Shown piece by piece: positions 16,454-25,569 of a DNA stretch of 64,000 bases; the stretch's first letter is position 1, and the number at the start of each line of letters is the position of its first letter. Origin of the DNA: Defluviitaleaceae bacterium. GTDB taxonomy: Bacteria; Bacillota; Clostridia; Lachnospirales; WQUN01. The notes beneath the pieces are model-generated. The model saw nothing but the letters and a program-made list of their open reading frames with translations. It was not told the origin of the DNA and searched no databases. The position numbers were made by a program, and so were the translations under genes. Location of the stretch: the NCBI GenBank assembly GCA_009779755.1, contig WRDO01000006.1:37599-101598 (forward strand), written 5' to 3'.

Positions 16454-17876
16454 GAACGGCACCGCGCATCCCCGCATCGTTAATGCGGTATAAATGGCTT
16501 ATGATGGTTTCGGTTAAGCCCGATATCGTCGTTAAATCCCGACCCCACAAATCAGCGCGGCTTAAGAATAAGGGAACGAACACATCCACGGGTTTATCTT
16601 TGCTTTCATTAAAAAACGCCTTCACCGAATCATCATCCATAACCGTGTACGGAATGCCGTCGCGTTCACCAACGGAATAAAATCTGATAAACGCCGCAAG
16701 CGAAAAAGTCAGCAATTTCGGAAGGGATCCCGTTTTTTCATATGTCTCCAATATAGTGGGCAAAACGCGTACCTTAAACTTGGCGAACGAATTTAATGCG
16801 ATCGAAAGGAGGTTGTGCCGTATGAACGGGTTTTCGAACCGTTCGATAACCGAACGGGCGAAGGTGTTCACTTCGTCTTCGGGTAGGGGCACCATAGGGG
16901 CGAGCTCCGTATACATAACCTTTTCGACGAAGGCACGCATGTCGGTGTCCTTCATCATATCCCCCACCGTATCCAATCCTGCCATATAAGCCGCCAACAC
17001 CGATGCCGTATGGGTACCGTTCAATAAACGTACCTTACGTTCGCGATAGGGTGTCAAATCGTTCGTGTAGATTACGTAGAACCCTATTTTATCGAGGGGG
17101 AACCTGCGCGAAATACGTGACGGGCTTTTGCTTTCGATTACCCAAAGCGCGAACGGTTCACCCGTAACGATCAAATCATCCTTATACCCGAATTCCTTTT
17201 CAAGAGTTTCCGCTTCATCCGTGGGGTAACCCGTCATAATCCTGTCCACCAGCGTATTGCAAAACATATTACAATGCTTCATCCAATCCAAAAAATCGGG
17301 GGGCAGCTTCCAATGCTCCGCAATCTTCAAGCAGCAATCCAAAAGCAAATCGCCGTTGTTTTCGTTTAATTCGCACGGGAGGATGATTAGCCCCTTCGTA
17401 CTGTCGCCGTTAAAGTGTTCGTAACGTTCATGCAACAGCTTGGTGAGTTTACCCGGATAGGTGTTTGGCGGGGTTAATTCGTATAAGTCGGTATCATCGT
17501 ATACGATCCCCGCTTCGGTTGTGTTTGAAACGATCACTTGCAAGTCGGTGTTCTTGGCGAAAGCGGCGTATTCATCATAATCCTCGTACGCATCCGTCGC
17601 GCCCGCCACACTTGTTACGACGCGTTTCTCCACATGGATTTCGTTGTTGCGTTTACCCCGCAGCAACACGGTATACACGCAATCCTGCGATTTTAACGGC
17701 GCCAAATCACCTTGCGGGATGTTCTTTATGATTTGCACGCTGCCGATATAAACGTTTTGCTCGTTTGCGATGTCGATCATATAATCGACGAACCCTCGCA
17801 GAAAGTTCCCTTCCCCGTATTGTAAGACCGTTACGGGGCGTTTGCATTTCTTCGCCGCTTCGTTGACGCGTTTCAT
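16440..17876 (-). CDS. uxaB: Tagaturonate reductase (altronate oxidoreductase)
   Basis: NADH-dependent reductase of D-tagaturonate to D-altronate, in the mannitol dehydrogenase family. Family marks are the N-terminal VLQYGEGNFLRGFVDYMID, the LPCELNENNGD segment, and the catalytic region RKVRLLNGTHTASVLAAYMAG (K-x5-N-x-x-H equivalent). ATG 17876 overlaps the kdgK stop (ATGA) and gives 478 residues, close to the 483 of E. coli UxaB; a longer in-frame ORF reading upstream is not needed. A uronate isomerase (uxaC) to supply tagaturonate is not in the window. Confidence 0.93.
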   Translation of the reverse strand: MKRVNEAAKKCKRPVTVLQYGEGNFLRGFVDYMIDIANEQNVYIGSVQIIKNIPQGDLAPLKSQDCVYTVLLRGKRNNEIHVEKRVVTSVAGATDAYEDYDEYAAFAKNTDLQVIVSNTTEAGIVYDDTDLYELTPPNTYPGKLTKLLHERYEHFNGDSTKGLIILPCELNENNGDLLLDCCLKIAEHWKLPPDFLDWMKHCNMFCNTLVDRIMTGYPTDEAETLEKEFGYKDDLIVTGEPFALWVIESKSPSRISRRFPLDKIGFYVIYTNDLTPYRERKVRLLNGTHTASVLAAYMAGLDTVGDMMKDTDMRAFVEKVMYTELAPMVPLPEDEVNTFARSVIERFENPFIRHNLLSIALNSFAKFKVRVLPTILETYEKTGSLPKLLTFSLAAFIRFYSVGERDGIPYTVMDDDSVKAFFNESKDKPVDVFVPLFLSRADLWGRDLTTISGLTETIISHLYRINDAGMRGAVHGLL

Positions 17877-18967
17877 CGCTGGACCCTCGCTCCCGCGCCT
17901 TTCATTAAACCTTCGACTTCCTTTAATAAAGCCGTCGTTGTATCGCCCGCCGTCGTCATCGCCAATGCGCCGTGGCACACGCCGTAATTTAACGCCGTTT
18001 GATAATCCTTACCGTGCATGAGCCCGTAAATCAAACCCGATGCGAAGCTGTCACCGCCGCCCACACGGTCAAGGATTTCCAATCCGTCAAGTTTCATGCC
18101 TTGGTATACGTTGCCTTCCGCCCAGCAAATGGCCGACCAATCGTTGATTGTAGCGGTTTTTACGGTGCGCAGGGTCGTACCGATTACCTTAAAGTTAGGA
18201 TAAGCCTTCGAAGCCGCGTTAATCATTTGGATATAACCGTCCATATTTAATTCGGAAAGGTTTTCGTCGTTACCTTCGATTTCCAACCCGAGGCATGCTT
18301 CAAAATCCTCTTCGTTTCCGATCATCACATCCACGTTTTTGGCGATTTCGCGGTTTACTTCCTGTGCCTTTGCTTTACCGCCGATGGCTTTCCACAAAGA
18401 GGGGCGGTAATTTAAGTCATAGCTGACTAGCGTGCCGTATTTTTTAGCGCATTGTGCGGCTTCGATAGCCACCTGCGCGGCGGTTTCGGACAACGCCGCG
18501 AAAATCCCCCCCGTGTGGAACCAACGAACACCGAGCTTACCGAAGATTTCCTCCCAATCGATGTCACCGGGCTTAAGCGCGGCGGCGGCGGTATTGGCGC
18601 GGTCGCTCACCCCGATGGCCCCGCGTACGCCGTACCCCCGCTCAGTGAAATTGAGGCCGTTGCGTACATTACGCCCAATGCCGTCATATGGGATCCATTT
18701 GATAAAACGCGTGTCCACGCCGCCCTGTAAAATGAAATCCTCGATTAAATAACCGATATCGTTATCCGCGAACGCGGTGACGACGGTCGTTTTTAGTTTG
18801 AAGCATTTGCGTAAGCCGCGGGCTACGTTATATTCGCCGCCGCCTTCCCACGCGCGGAAATTACGTGCGGTACGGATGCGTCCTTCGCCGGGATCGAGCC
18901 GCAGCATAACTTCCCCCAGTGATAATTCATCAAACAAGCAGCTTTCCTTCGGTTTTACGTTTAACAT
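17873..18967 (-). CDS. kdgK: 2-keto-3-deoxygluconate kinase
   Basis: A PfkB/ribokinase-family kinase making 2-keto-3-deoxy-6-phosphogluconate (KDPG). The N-terminal GEVMLRLDPGEGRIRTARNFRAWEGG segment matches KdgK substrate-binding context, and the C-terminal anion-hole motif is RVGGGDSFASGLIYG with the catalytic Asp. 364 residues, slightly longer than average. It lies 32 bases after the first GH105 gene and overlaps uxaB by 4 bases. Preceded by AAGGAG. It joins the KduI/SDR branch and the UxaA/B branch at a common intermediate; the KDPG aldolase is not in this window. Confidence 0.92.
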   Translation of the reverse strand: MLNVKPKESCLFDELSLGEVMLRLDPGEGRIRTARNFRAWEGGGEYNVARGLRKCFKLKTTVVTAFADNDIGYLIEDFILQGGVDTRFIKWIPYDGIGRNVRNGLNFTERGYGVRGAIGVSDRANTAAAALKPGDIDWEEIFGKLGVRWFHTGGIFAALSETAAQVAIEAAQCAKKYGTLVSYDLNYRPSLWKAIGGKAKAQEVNREIAKNVDVMIGNEEDFEACLGLEIEGNDENLSELNMDGYIQMINAASKAYPNFKVIGTTLRTVKTATINDWSAICWAEGNVYQGMKLDGLEILDRVGGGDSFASGLIYGLMHGKDYQTALNYGVCHGALAMTTAGDTTTALLKEVEGLMKGAGARVQR

Positions 18968-18999
18968 ATACGTTCTCCTTCTTTCGCGTTATCGCGAGG

Positions 19000-20154
19000 T
19001 TATTTATTTTTTATGGTTTCGGAAAAGGCAAACAAAAACGGTGCGACACCCTTCGCGTCATTATTCACGCGGGGTTCGGATACATAGTACTCGAACGTGC
19101 CGTCGCGTTCCTTATACGTACCCTGCCCCGGCATACCGCCGAGCCCTGCCACAAGGCATATATCCTTTAATATAAAATTACCGTTTTCCAATGTGAGTTT
19201 ATGCTTTACGACGGCATCGAATATTTCCTTGCCGTATTCGAAGTAATAAACAGGCAGGTATCCCAACCGCGCACCTTTCATCAAGGCGTAAGCGATCGCG
19301 CAGGAACCGCTGGTTTCCAAATAGTTGCCCTCACGATCCCCTTGGTCGGTTACTTGGAAGAATAGGTTCGTTTCCTTGCATTTATACCTTAACAGCGCAT
19401 CCAATAAATCCTTCAGATAATATTGCATCGTTATATATTCGTAAAAAAATTGTTCGTTTGTTTTTTCCGTCGTATCGACCAACGCCATGGCGAGCCAACC
19501 GAGCGAGCGCGTCCAAAAATTTTTACTTAACCCTGTTATCCGATCCGACCAAAACACTTCACGGCTTTCGTCGTAGCCGTGGAAGTAAAGCCCCGTCGCC
19601 GGATCACGCATGATTTCGAATACGTTCTTAAATTGATTGAACACGTCCTTGTAATTCCTGCATCCGTTGAAGCGCATTTCATATTCCATATAAAAAGGTT
19701 GTACCATATATAAACCGTCAAGCCATACTTGGTTGGGGTATATCATTTTATGCCAAAAGTTACCTACTTTTATACGCGGGTGGGAACGCAGCTGCGTATA
19801 TTGCAACTCGATGGCGTTCCGATATTTTTCCTTATGATTCGCATCGTCGGTTGCTTGGTGTAAATCAAACAACATTTTTCCCATATTGATATGGTCGCAG
19901 TTGTATTCATATATATCATAACCCAACAGACGACCTTCCCCGTCGATATAATAATCCATATATCCCTTTGCGAAGTCGAAGTAGTCACGGTTCCCCGTAA
20001 CGTAATATAAATCGAATATGGCCTTCATCATACAGCCGTCCACGTAATTCCATTTCGGCTTCTTTCCGTGCAGCGTATATTCCAAATTCCACGCGGGAGC
20101 GGAGGGTGTGGATGCGGCGAGTAAGCCGTTGACGAAATTGATGATTTCTTTCAT
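19000..20154 (-). CDS. Unsaturated rhamnogalacturonyl hydrolase (GH105) 1
   Basis: A GH105 (YteR/YesR-type) alpha/alpha-barrel hydrolase that removes the unsaturated galacturonyl residue from rhamnogalacturonan or pectin oligosaccharides made by lyases. Family marks: PKWNYVDGCMMKA, YNCDHINMGKMLFDLH, FWHKMIYPNQVWLDGLYM (catalytic Asp) and LETSGSCAIAYALMKGARLG. 384 residues without a signal peptide, so it acts in the cytoplasm on imported oligosaccharides. Its ATG overlaps the stop of the GH28 gene. It is a paralogue of the GH105 gene at 23481-24683 and may differ in linkage preference. Confidence 0.93.
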   Translation of the reverse strand: MKEIINFVNGLLAASTPSAPAWNLEYTLHGKKPKWNYVDGCMMKAIFDLYYVTGNRDYFDFAKGYMDYYIDGEGRLLGYDIYEYNCDHINMGKMLFDLHQATDDANHKEKYRNAIELQYTQLRSHPRIKVGNFWHKMIYPNQVWLDGLYMVQPFYMEYEMRFNGCRNYKDVFNQFKNVFEIMRDPATGLYFHGYDESREVFWSDRITGLSKNFWTRSLGWLAMALVDTTEKTNEQFFYEYITMQYYLKDLLDALLRYKCKETNLFFQVTDQGDREGNYLETSGSCAIAYALMKGARLGYLPVYYFEYGKEIFDAVVKHKLTLENGNFILKDICLVAGLGGMPGQGTYKERDGTFEYYVSEPRVNNDAKGVAPFLFAFSETIKNK

Positions 20155-21665
20155 ATATTTGACCCGATACCTTTATTATTATTTAAGATCATTCCGGTTA
20201 CGTTTTCCGTAAAAAAATCCAAATGTTCCGTAATTTCAAAGTCATCCATCATCGCCGGGCATTCGCATATCCGCTTATCATTCGGCGCAAATGAAAACGT
20301 ATTACCGACGATGCTTACGCCCGACACCTTATTTTCCGGCAATCCGTAAATAAAAACCGCGCTGCCGGTTATCCCCGATGCGTTTACGCCTGTAACGGTG
20401 ATGTTTTTAACCGTTGGGGTATATTCGTCGATTACGCGGGGCTTTTTGTCACGTACATAGTCGCTTCTGCCGTCCGGATCGCAGAAGTAAAACATGTTGA
20501 CGACAAAACAATGGCGTACGTTTTCCATGGTAACGTTGGCGAAGGTTATCCCGTCCGCGACGGCGTGTTTGCCGCGGCCGCGGCGCGTTTTAATACGGAG
20601 CCCCCTATCGGTTTCACGCAGGAGGCATTGCGTAACGGTTACGCCGTATACGCCGCAGCTCATCTCCGAACCGATGACCACGCCGCCATGCCCTTTTTCC
20701 ATTAAGCAATTGCGTACCGTAATATTTCGGGTTGGGCGTAAATGCGCGACGCTCATGTAATACTTACCCGCTTTGATGGCTATGCAATCGTCGCCCACGT
20801 TAAAGCGGCAGCCGATTATATCCACATCTTCGCTGCTTTCAGGGTTAATGCCGTCCGTATTGGGGGAATCGGGATCACATTCAAGCGACAGGCACAGGAA
20901 TGATAAACCGTTGCAATATAACGGATGTATATTCCATGACGCGCTGTTTCGGCTGGTGATGCCGCTGACGGTTATACCCTCGCACCCGACGAGAAGTATG
21001 TTCTTGGGGCGATACGCTTTATTTTTGATTTTCGGATTAACCCAAAAACCGCTTTTATCCCCGTTGCCGTCGATGGTCCCCTCGCCGTAGATGTGGACGT
21101 TCTTAATATCTTTACCGTAGATGATGCTGCAATAGCAATCCAGAGGATGCCCTTCCCAAGAAACGTTGATCAAAGCCTTCGTCGGGGAATCATGCGTATA
21201 ATCACGTTGGTACCCCTTTAATATCGCATGTTCATCGCGTTTGGTGCTTTGCTTGATTATCGCGCCATCTTCCAAATAGATATCCACGTCCGATCTTAAT
21301 AATATATGACCCGTTATATATTCCCCCTTGGGGATATACACGACGGAACCCGCGACGGCTGTATAAATTGCCATATTAATGGACGACGTATCATCCGTGA
21401 TACCGTCGCCCGAAGCGTTATAGTCCTTTATGTTAATCAAATATTGGGGTTTTGCCGTCCTTACGTTGAAGCGGATTCCTTTACCTCTTAACTCGATTTC
21501 ATACTCCGTGTCGCACATAAGCCCGTACAGACAAACGACGTTTTTATCGGTGGTCGAATGCAATCGCCCGTTCAGATAAACATCGTACGCTTCCGTAAAG
21601 AAACAATCGTCGTTTTCCAGTTCAAAGATAAAACCGAAAGGGGTAACCTTGTGGATCTTGTACAT
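20151..21665 (-). CDS. Polygalacturonase-type glycoside hydrolase (GH28)
   Basis: A right-handed parallel beta-helix hydrolase cleaving galacturonan or exo-galacturonosyl linkages. All four GH28 motifs are visible: NTDG (in SPNTDGINPES), GDDCIAIK with the adjacent Asp pair, GHGG (in KGHGGVVIGSE) and RIK (in RGLRIKTRRGRG). The first 75 residues form a small beta-rich domain in front of the helix. 504 residues; no signal peptide, so it is probably cytoplasmic like its GH105 neighbours. ATG 21665 shares a base with the stop of the preceding gene (TAATG). Confidence 0.93.
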   Translation of the reverse strand: MYKIHKVTPFGFIFELENDDCFFTEAYDVYLNGRLHSTTDKNVVCLYGLMCDTEYEIELRGKGIRFNVRTAKPQYLINIKDYNASGDGITDDTSSINMAIYTAVAGSVVYIPKGEYITGHILLRSDVDIYLEDGAIIKQSTKRDEHAILKGYQRDYTHDSPTKALINVSWEGHPLDCYCSIIYGKDIKNVHIYGEGTIDGNGDKSGFWVNPKIKNKAYRPKNILLVGCEGITVSGITSRNSASWNIHPLYCNGLSFLCLSLECDPDSPNTDGINPESSEDVDIIGCRFNVGDDCIAIKAGKYYMSVAHLRPTRNITVRNCLMEKGHGGVVIGSEMSCGVYGVTVTQCLLRETDRGLRIKTRRGRGKHAVADGITFANVTMENVRHCFVVNMFYFCDPDGRSDYVRDKKPRVIDEYTPTVKNITVTGVNASGITGSAVFIYGLPENKVSGVSIVGNTFSFAPNDKRICECPAMMDDFEITEHLDFFTENVTGMILNNNKGIGSNI

Positions 21666-22051
21666 TAGACAACCTCGGTTTCACAAACGATATCGTGCTT
21701 TCCCTCCCGGCCGAACAATACGGGAAAACACATAAAATAACACGTAAAAACCTTCGCGAACAGTTCACGCTGCAGGACAATCCCGACCGTTAGCGGCCTT
21801 TCACCGTTAACGGACACGATGCGCAATCCCATCATAGCCTTGCCGATGGTTTGGTTGACCTTCATAAAAGGCCATTGTAATAAAAAGACAGTTAAGATTA
21901 TCACTATAAGCACAATCGCCGCCATCGTTATGCTTAAACCCTCCCCGTCGGGTAAAAAAAATGGAATAACAAAAATAAAAAATAAAACGATTACGGCAAG
22001 GAATACGAAAATATCCACGAGGTTTGCCAGCAGTCGTTTTATTAATTTCAT
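21665..22051 (-). CDS. RDD family membrane protein
   Basis: A 128-residue protein with the RDD-family pattern: an N-terminal R-x-x-A-x-x-x-D ([12 protein letters not shown]), two or three transmembrane segments, and a cytoplasmic [15 protein letters not shown] proteins are of mostly unknown function; some are linked to ion transport. It is embedded between kduI and the GH28 gene with overlaps on both sides, so it is certainly cotranscribed. It has no obvious task in pectin use; a role in membrane stability or Na+/H+ exchange during uronate uptake is speculative. Confidence 0.78.
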   Translation of the reverse strand: MKLIKRLLANLVDIFVFLAVIVLFFIFVIPFFLPDGEGLSITMAAIVLIVIILTVFLLQWPFMKVNQTIGKAMMGLRIVSVNGERPLTVGIVLQRELFAKVFTCYFMCFPVLFGREGKHDIVCETEVV

Positions 22052-22878
22052 TTTAAATCACACATCGCTATGTGATCCATATCCGTAAAGGTGATATTTT
22101 CGCCGCACATACCCCATATAAAAGTATAGCGCCCCGTACCCACGCCGGAATGGATGGACCAGCTGGGGGAAAGCACCGCCTGCTCGTTGGCGATGATGAT
22201 ATGGCGTGTTTCGTCGGGTTGCCCCATCATGTGGAACACACGGGTCTGTTCGTCCATATCGAAATAGAAATACGCTTCCATACGGCGTTCATGGGTATGG
22301 CAGGGCATGGTATTCCATATGCTTCCTTCCGAAAGGATGGTCATACCCATAACGAGTTGGCACGACTCCAGTACGTCAGGGTGCACATATTGGTTGATGG
22401 TACGTTGGTTACACGTATTTTTATCGCCTAAGTGCACTTTTTTCGCGTCGTTTAGGGTAACCGCGCGTGTCGTAAACGCGTGGTGTGCGGGACATGAATT
22501 AAAATAAAATCTGGGGGGCGCGGCGGCGTCAACACATTCGAAGGTTATATCCTTTACCCCTTTACCGATATAGAATCCGTCCTGATATCCAAGCTCATAC
22601 ATGATGCCGTCAACGATAATTTTCCCTTTACCGCCGATATTGATAATACCGCCTTCACGGCGTTCAAAGAACGTGTCAACACCCATTTCCTTACCTGCGG
22701 TTAAAGTCAGGGTTTTTTTAACGGGCATGATACCGCCCACAATAATACGGTCGATGTGTGAATAGGTCAGGTTAACCGCATCCGCCGTAAAAATATTTTC
22801 AATTAAGAAATGCTTGCGAAGCTCATCGGTTGTGTACCTCTTTACGTCATCCGGATGGTTTGAATATTTGATATCCAT
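22048..22878 (-). CDS. kduI: 5-dehydro-4-deoxyuronate isomerase
   Basis: Isomerises 5-keto-4-deoxyuronate (4-deoxy-L-threo-5-hexosulose uronate), the product released by the GH105 enzymes, to the substrate of the KduD step. A cupin-fold protein of 276 residues, the family length. The zinc site is visible as H-x-H-x4-E in [16 protein letters not shown] around residues 195-210, with the final His in [15 protein letters not shown]. The N terminus ([26 protein letters not shown]) is highly characteristic. ATG 22878 has AAAGGAGGGAT upstream. Confidence 0.97.
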   Translation of the reverse strand: MDIKYSNHPDDVKRYTTDELRKHFLIENIFTADAVNLTYSHIDRIIVGGIMPVKKTLTLTAGKEMGVDTFFERREGGIINIGGKGKIIVDGIMYELGYQDGFYIGKGVKDITFECVDAAAPPRFYFNSCPAHHAFTTRAVTLNDAKKVHLGDKNTCNQRTINQYVHPDVLESCQLVMGMTILSEGSIWNTMPCHTHERRMEAYFYFDMDEQTRVFHMMGQPDETRHIIIANEQAVLSPSWSIHSGVGTGRYTFIWGMCGENITFTDMDHIAMCDLK

Positions 22879-22890
22879 GATATCCCTCCT

Positions 22891-23454
22891 TTAATGCGTT
22901 TGTTTGAAATTCCGCTTCGGCGGCTTGGTACCGATAAACATCAACGCGCATGTCGCCGCTTGCAACGCGATAAACGTCACCCCGGCGATAATCCCATACG
23001 ACAAAAAAATGGCGCGATGCAATGCGATGTAAAATCGGGCTGTGATGTCAAATCCGGCACCGGTTAAATACGCGGCCCAACCCCGGTAGGAACCCAAATG
23101 GCGCAAGCCTCGCGGCATATCCGCCAATACGGCGTGCATCCTATGACCTTCAAACGCCGCGAAATCCACATGGTTGGAATACATCAAGGCATTGTACATC
23201 ACGATAACGGCCAACAATGCAATTACGATGATCACGAACAACAAACCGACCGCCGCTTTGGGTGGTTCCGATGCGTTTTTCACCACGATGCGCGCCGCAA
23301 CAAAAAGAATGAACCCCGTAAGGAAAGCGATCAAATAATCCTCACTGCGACTGGATATCATGCCCCCAATGAGGAAAAACGTCGTGAGGGACAATGCCGT
23401 ACAGCTTAACAACAGTACCGGCCAAAATATAGGTTTAATAAGCCTTTGGTCCAT
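22891..23454 (-). CDS. Putative membrane protein of the pectin operon
   Basis: 187 residues with about four hydrophobic segments (FWPVLLLSCTALSLTTFFLIGG, DYLIAFLTGFILFVAARIVV, VGLLFVIIVIALLAVIVMYN, and AIFLSYGIIAGVTFIALQAA) and a soluble extracytoplasmic or cytoplasmic loop of about 50 residues (about residues 95-140). I do not recognise a family. It lies 12 bases before kduI and 26 bases after the second GH105 gene, so it belongs to the operon. It could be an accessory to uptake or simply uncharacterised. Confidence 0.7.
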   Translation of the reverse strand: MDQRLIKPIFWPVLLLSCTALSLTTFFLIGGMISSRSEDYLIAFLTGFILFVAARIVVKNASEPPKAAVGLLFVIIVIALLAVIVMYNALMYSNHVDFAAFEGHRMHAVLADMPRGLRHLGSYRGWAAYLTGAGFDITARFYIALHRAIFLSYGIIAGVTFIALQAATCALMFIGTKPPKRNFKQTH

Positions 23455-23480
23455 ATGATTGCCTCCGTTTTACATCGGTG

Positions 23481-24683
23481 TTAAACGCGCGCCACCGGTA
23501 TACAACATCCACCCCGTATAATCTCCGCAAAAGCATAAAGGAATATCGCAACCGTTTTTAACTCATTATCCGCGCGCAACTCCGAAATATAATAATCATA
23601 CGTGCCGTCACGTAATTTATAGCTTCCGGTCCCGCGCATTCCCCCAAGCCCCGATACCAAGCAACCGTCTTTAAGGACAAAGATTCCGTCCCCAAGCTCT
23701 AATTTATTTTCCACTACGGAAATGAATATTTCCCGTCCTACGTCAAAATAATTTTCGGGCAGGAGCTTTAACCTCGCGCCTTTCATGATCGCGTACGACA
23801 TGGCGCAAGTCGCGCTTGTTTCGGTATAGTTACCCGGCATATCCCCTTTGTCCGTCACCTGCCAAAACATCAGGTTATGTGTATACCTCAACATCGCGTC
23901 CACGATTTCCCGTAAATGCCGTTTTAACGTTTCACGTTCGATTGAATTGGAATCCGAATGGTTTCCTGTCTTAGCGTTATCCAATATTTCCGCGCAATCC
24001 ACGAGGGCCATAACATACCAAGCGATGGCGCGGCTCCAAAAATGGCGGCTCAACCCCGTTTCCTTATCAGCCCAAAACATCGTGCGTGATTCGTCGTAGC
24101 CGTGATAAAAGAGACCGGTTTTTTTATCCTTCATAAATTCACGTACATTAACGAATTGGAGCAGGCTGTCGGATATATTCCTTCCGCCGTTAAATTCAAC
24201 TTCATATCGGATATAAAACGGCTGCCCCATGTAAAGTCCGTCCAGCCAAACTTGGTTGGGGTATATCTTTTTATGCCAAAAATTACCTGTTTTAGTACGC
24301 GGATGCTTTTGTAATTGGGAATACAATAATTCCGTTGCTTTTTTATATTTTTCCTGCCCGGTTTTTTCATGTAAATCGAACAGTACTTTCCCCATTTTTA
24401 TATGGTCAATATTATATTCTTCCGGATCATACCCCAAGATACCGCCGTCGTTATTGACGAATTGATCCGCGATCCTCTTTACAAAGTCGAAATAAATTTG
24501 CTCCCCCGTCGCGCAATGCAAACCCATAACGGCTTCCAGCATACATCCGCTTTCATACGCCCATTTGGGTTTGCTTGCCTGTACGGATTGCCCGATATTC
24601 CAAGACTCGACGGTTGCGTTTAATAACTTATTTTTTACGAAATCGATGATTTGACGGTGCTTTTCCTCTGTAAGGTACGCCAT
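23481..24683 (-). CDS. Unsaturated rhamnogalacturonyl hydrolase (GH105) 2
   Basis: A second GH105 enzyme, 400 residues, about as long as the paralogue downstream and sharing its main motifs: PKWAYESGCMLEAVMGLH, YNIDHIKMGKVLFDLH, FWHKKIYPNQVWLDGLYMGQPF and TETSATCAMSYAIMKGARLK. No signal peptide. The start is ATG 24683, which overlaps the permease stop as TAATG; the upstream in-frame ATG lies inside the permease gene. An insertion around residues 230-245 (DNAKTGNHSDSNSIERE) distinguishes it from the other copy. Two GH105 copies suggest action on both galacturonan- and rhamnogalacturonan-derived oligosaccharides. Confidence 0.93.
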   Translation of the reverse strand: MAYLTEEKHRQIIDFVKNKLLNATVESWNIGQSVQASKPKWAYESGCMLEAVMGLHCATGEQIYFDFVKRIADQFVNNDGGILGYDPEEYNIDHIKMGKVLFDLHEKTGQEKYKKATELLYSQLQKHPRTKTGNFWHKKIYPNQVWLDGLYMGQPFYIRYEVEFNGGRNISDSLLQFVNVREFMKDKKTGLFYHGYDESRTMFWADKETGLSRHFWSRAIAWYVMALVDCAEILDNAKTGNHSDSNSIERETLKRHLREIVDAMLRYTHNLMFWQVTDKGDMPGNYTETSATCAMSYAIMKGARLKLLPENYFDVGREIFISVVENKLELGDGIFVLKDGCLVSGLGGMRGTGSYKLRDGTYDYYISELRADNELKTVAIFLYAFAEIIRGGCCIPVARV

Positions 24684-25555
24684 TATTCCTTGCCCCCGGA
24701 AGCGGTGACGCTCTGCACGAAATAACGTGAGCAAGTGAAGAATACGGCAAGCACGGGTATGATCGCGATCGTGGCGGCGGCGAATATCGCGCCGTAGTTG
24801 GTAAGCGTATCGACGTCCCCCATCAAACCGCGCAATGCTTGTGCCAATACCTGATTGTTGGGGCTGTTTAAATAAATCAACGGCCCCAAGAAGTCATTCG
24901 AACCCCACATGAAGGTGAGCAACGCTGTGGTGATGACGATGGGACGTAACACAGGGACCAGGATATACATCAGGATACGCAACGGCCCGCAACCGTCGAT
25001 GGCGGCCGCTTCGTCCAAATCCCGCGGGATCGTCCGCATGAATTGAATAATCATAAACACGAAGAAGGAGTTTACCGCAAGCATTTCCTGTACATACAAC
25101 GATGCGAAGGTGTCCAATAGGTTCATATCCCTGAAGATAAAGAAAACCGGGATCCTGAACGCCACATCGGGCATCAACAACGTCAGCATAACCAAACCGA
25201 AAACGATTTTCTTTCCGGGGAATTGGAAACGCGCGATGGCATAGGCCGTTAGGGTACAAGATATTACTTGAAATATTACCCTCGGAATCAGGAAGCGCAG
25301 CGTATTCATATAATAAAACAGCATATTATGGTTGCGGGAGATATTCCACGCCTCCGGGTAGTTATCCATCGTCCCCCGTCCGGCGGGCGGCAGAATGGCC
25401 ACGCTGTTAAAAATGTCGAAATTATTCTTAAACGCGCTGCCGATCATCCAAATAAGGGGATAAGCCATAAACAATCCCACAACGATCAGGATAAAGTATC
25501 GGATCCCCGCGTTTATTTTAGCCCTGCGTACGGTGCGCAGATTCGCTTCAGACAT
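24683..25555 (-). CDS. Carbohydrate ABC importer permease (MalG type)
   Basis: An integral membrane subunit of a CUT1-family sugar importer. 290 residues with six predicted transmembrane helices and the EAA loop DLDEAAAIDGCGPLRILMYILVPVLRP that contacts the ATPase. It pairs with the MalF-type permease 14 bases upstream. No ATP-binding gene occurs in the operon, so a shared MsmX-type ATPase encoded elsewhere probably energises it. Predicted substrate: pectin- or rhamnogalacturonan-derived oligosaccharides. Confidence 0.92.
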   Translation of the reverse strand: MSEANLRTVRRAKINAGIRYFILIVVGLFMAYPLIWMIGSAFKNNFDIFNSVAILPPAGRGTMDNYPEAWNISRNHNMLFYYMNTLRFLIPRVIFQVISCTLTAYAIARFQFPGKKIVFGLVMLTLLMPDVAFRIPVFFIFRDMNLLDTFASLYVQEMLAVNSFFVFMIIQFMRTIPRDLDEAAAIDGCGPLRILMYILVPVLRPIVITTALLTFMWGSNDFLGPLIYLNSPNNQVLAQALRGLMGDVDTLTNYGAIFAAATIAIIPVLAVFFTCSRYFVQSVTASGGKE

Positions 25556-25569
25556 ATACCTCCACCCCC

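Noticed and set aside
18968..18999. Terminator between GH105 and kdgK
   Set aside because: Only a 4-bp CGCG hairpin without a U-run; unlikely to stop transcription of the operon.
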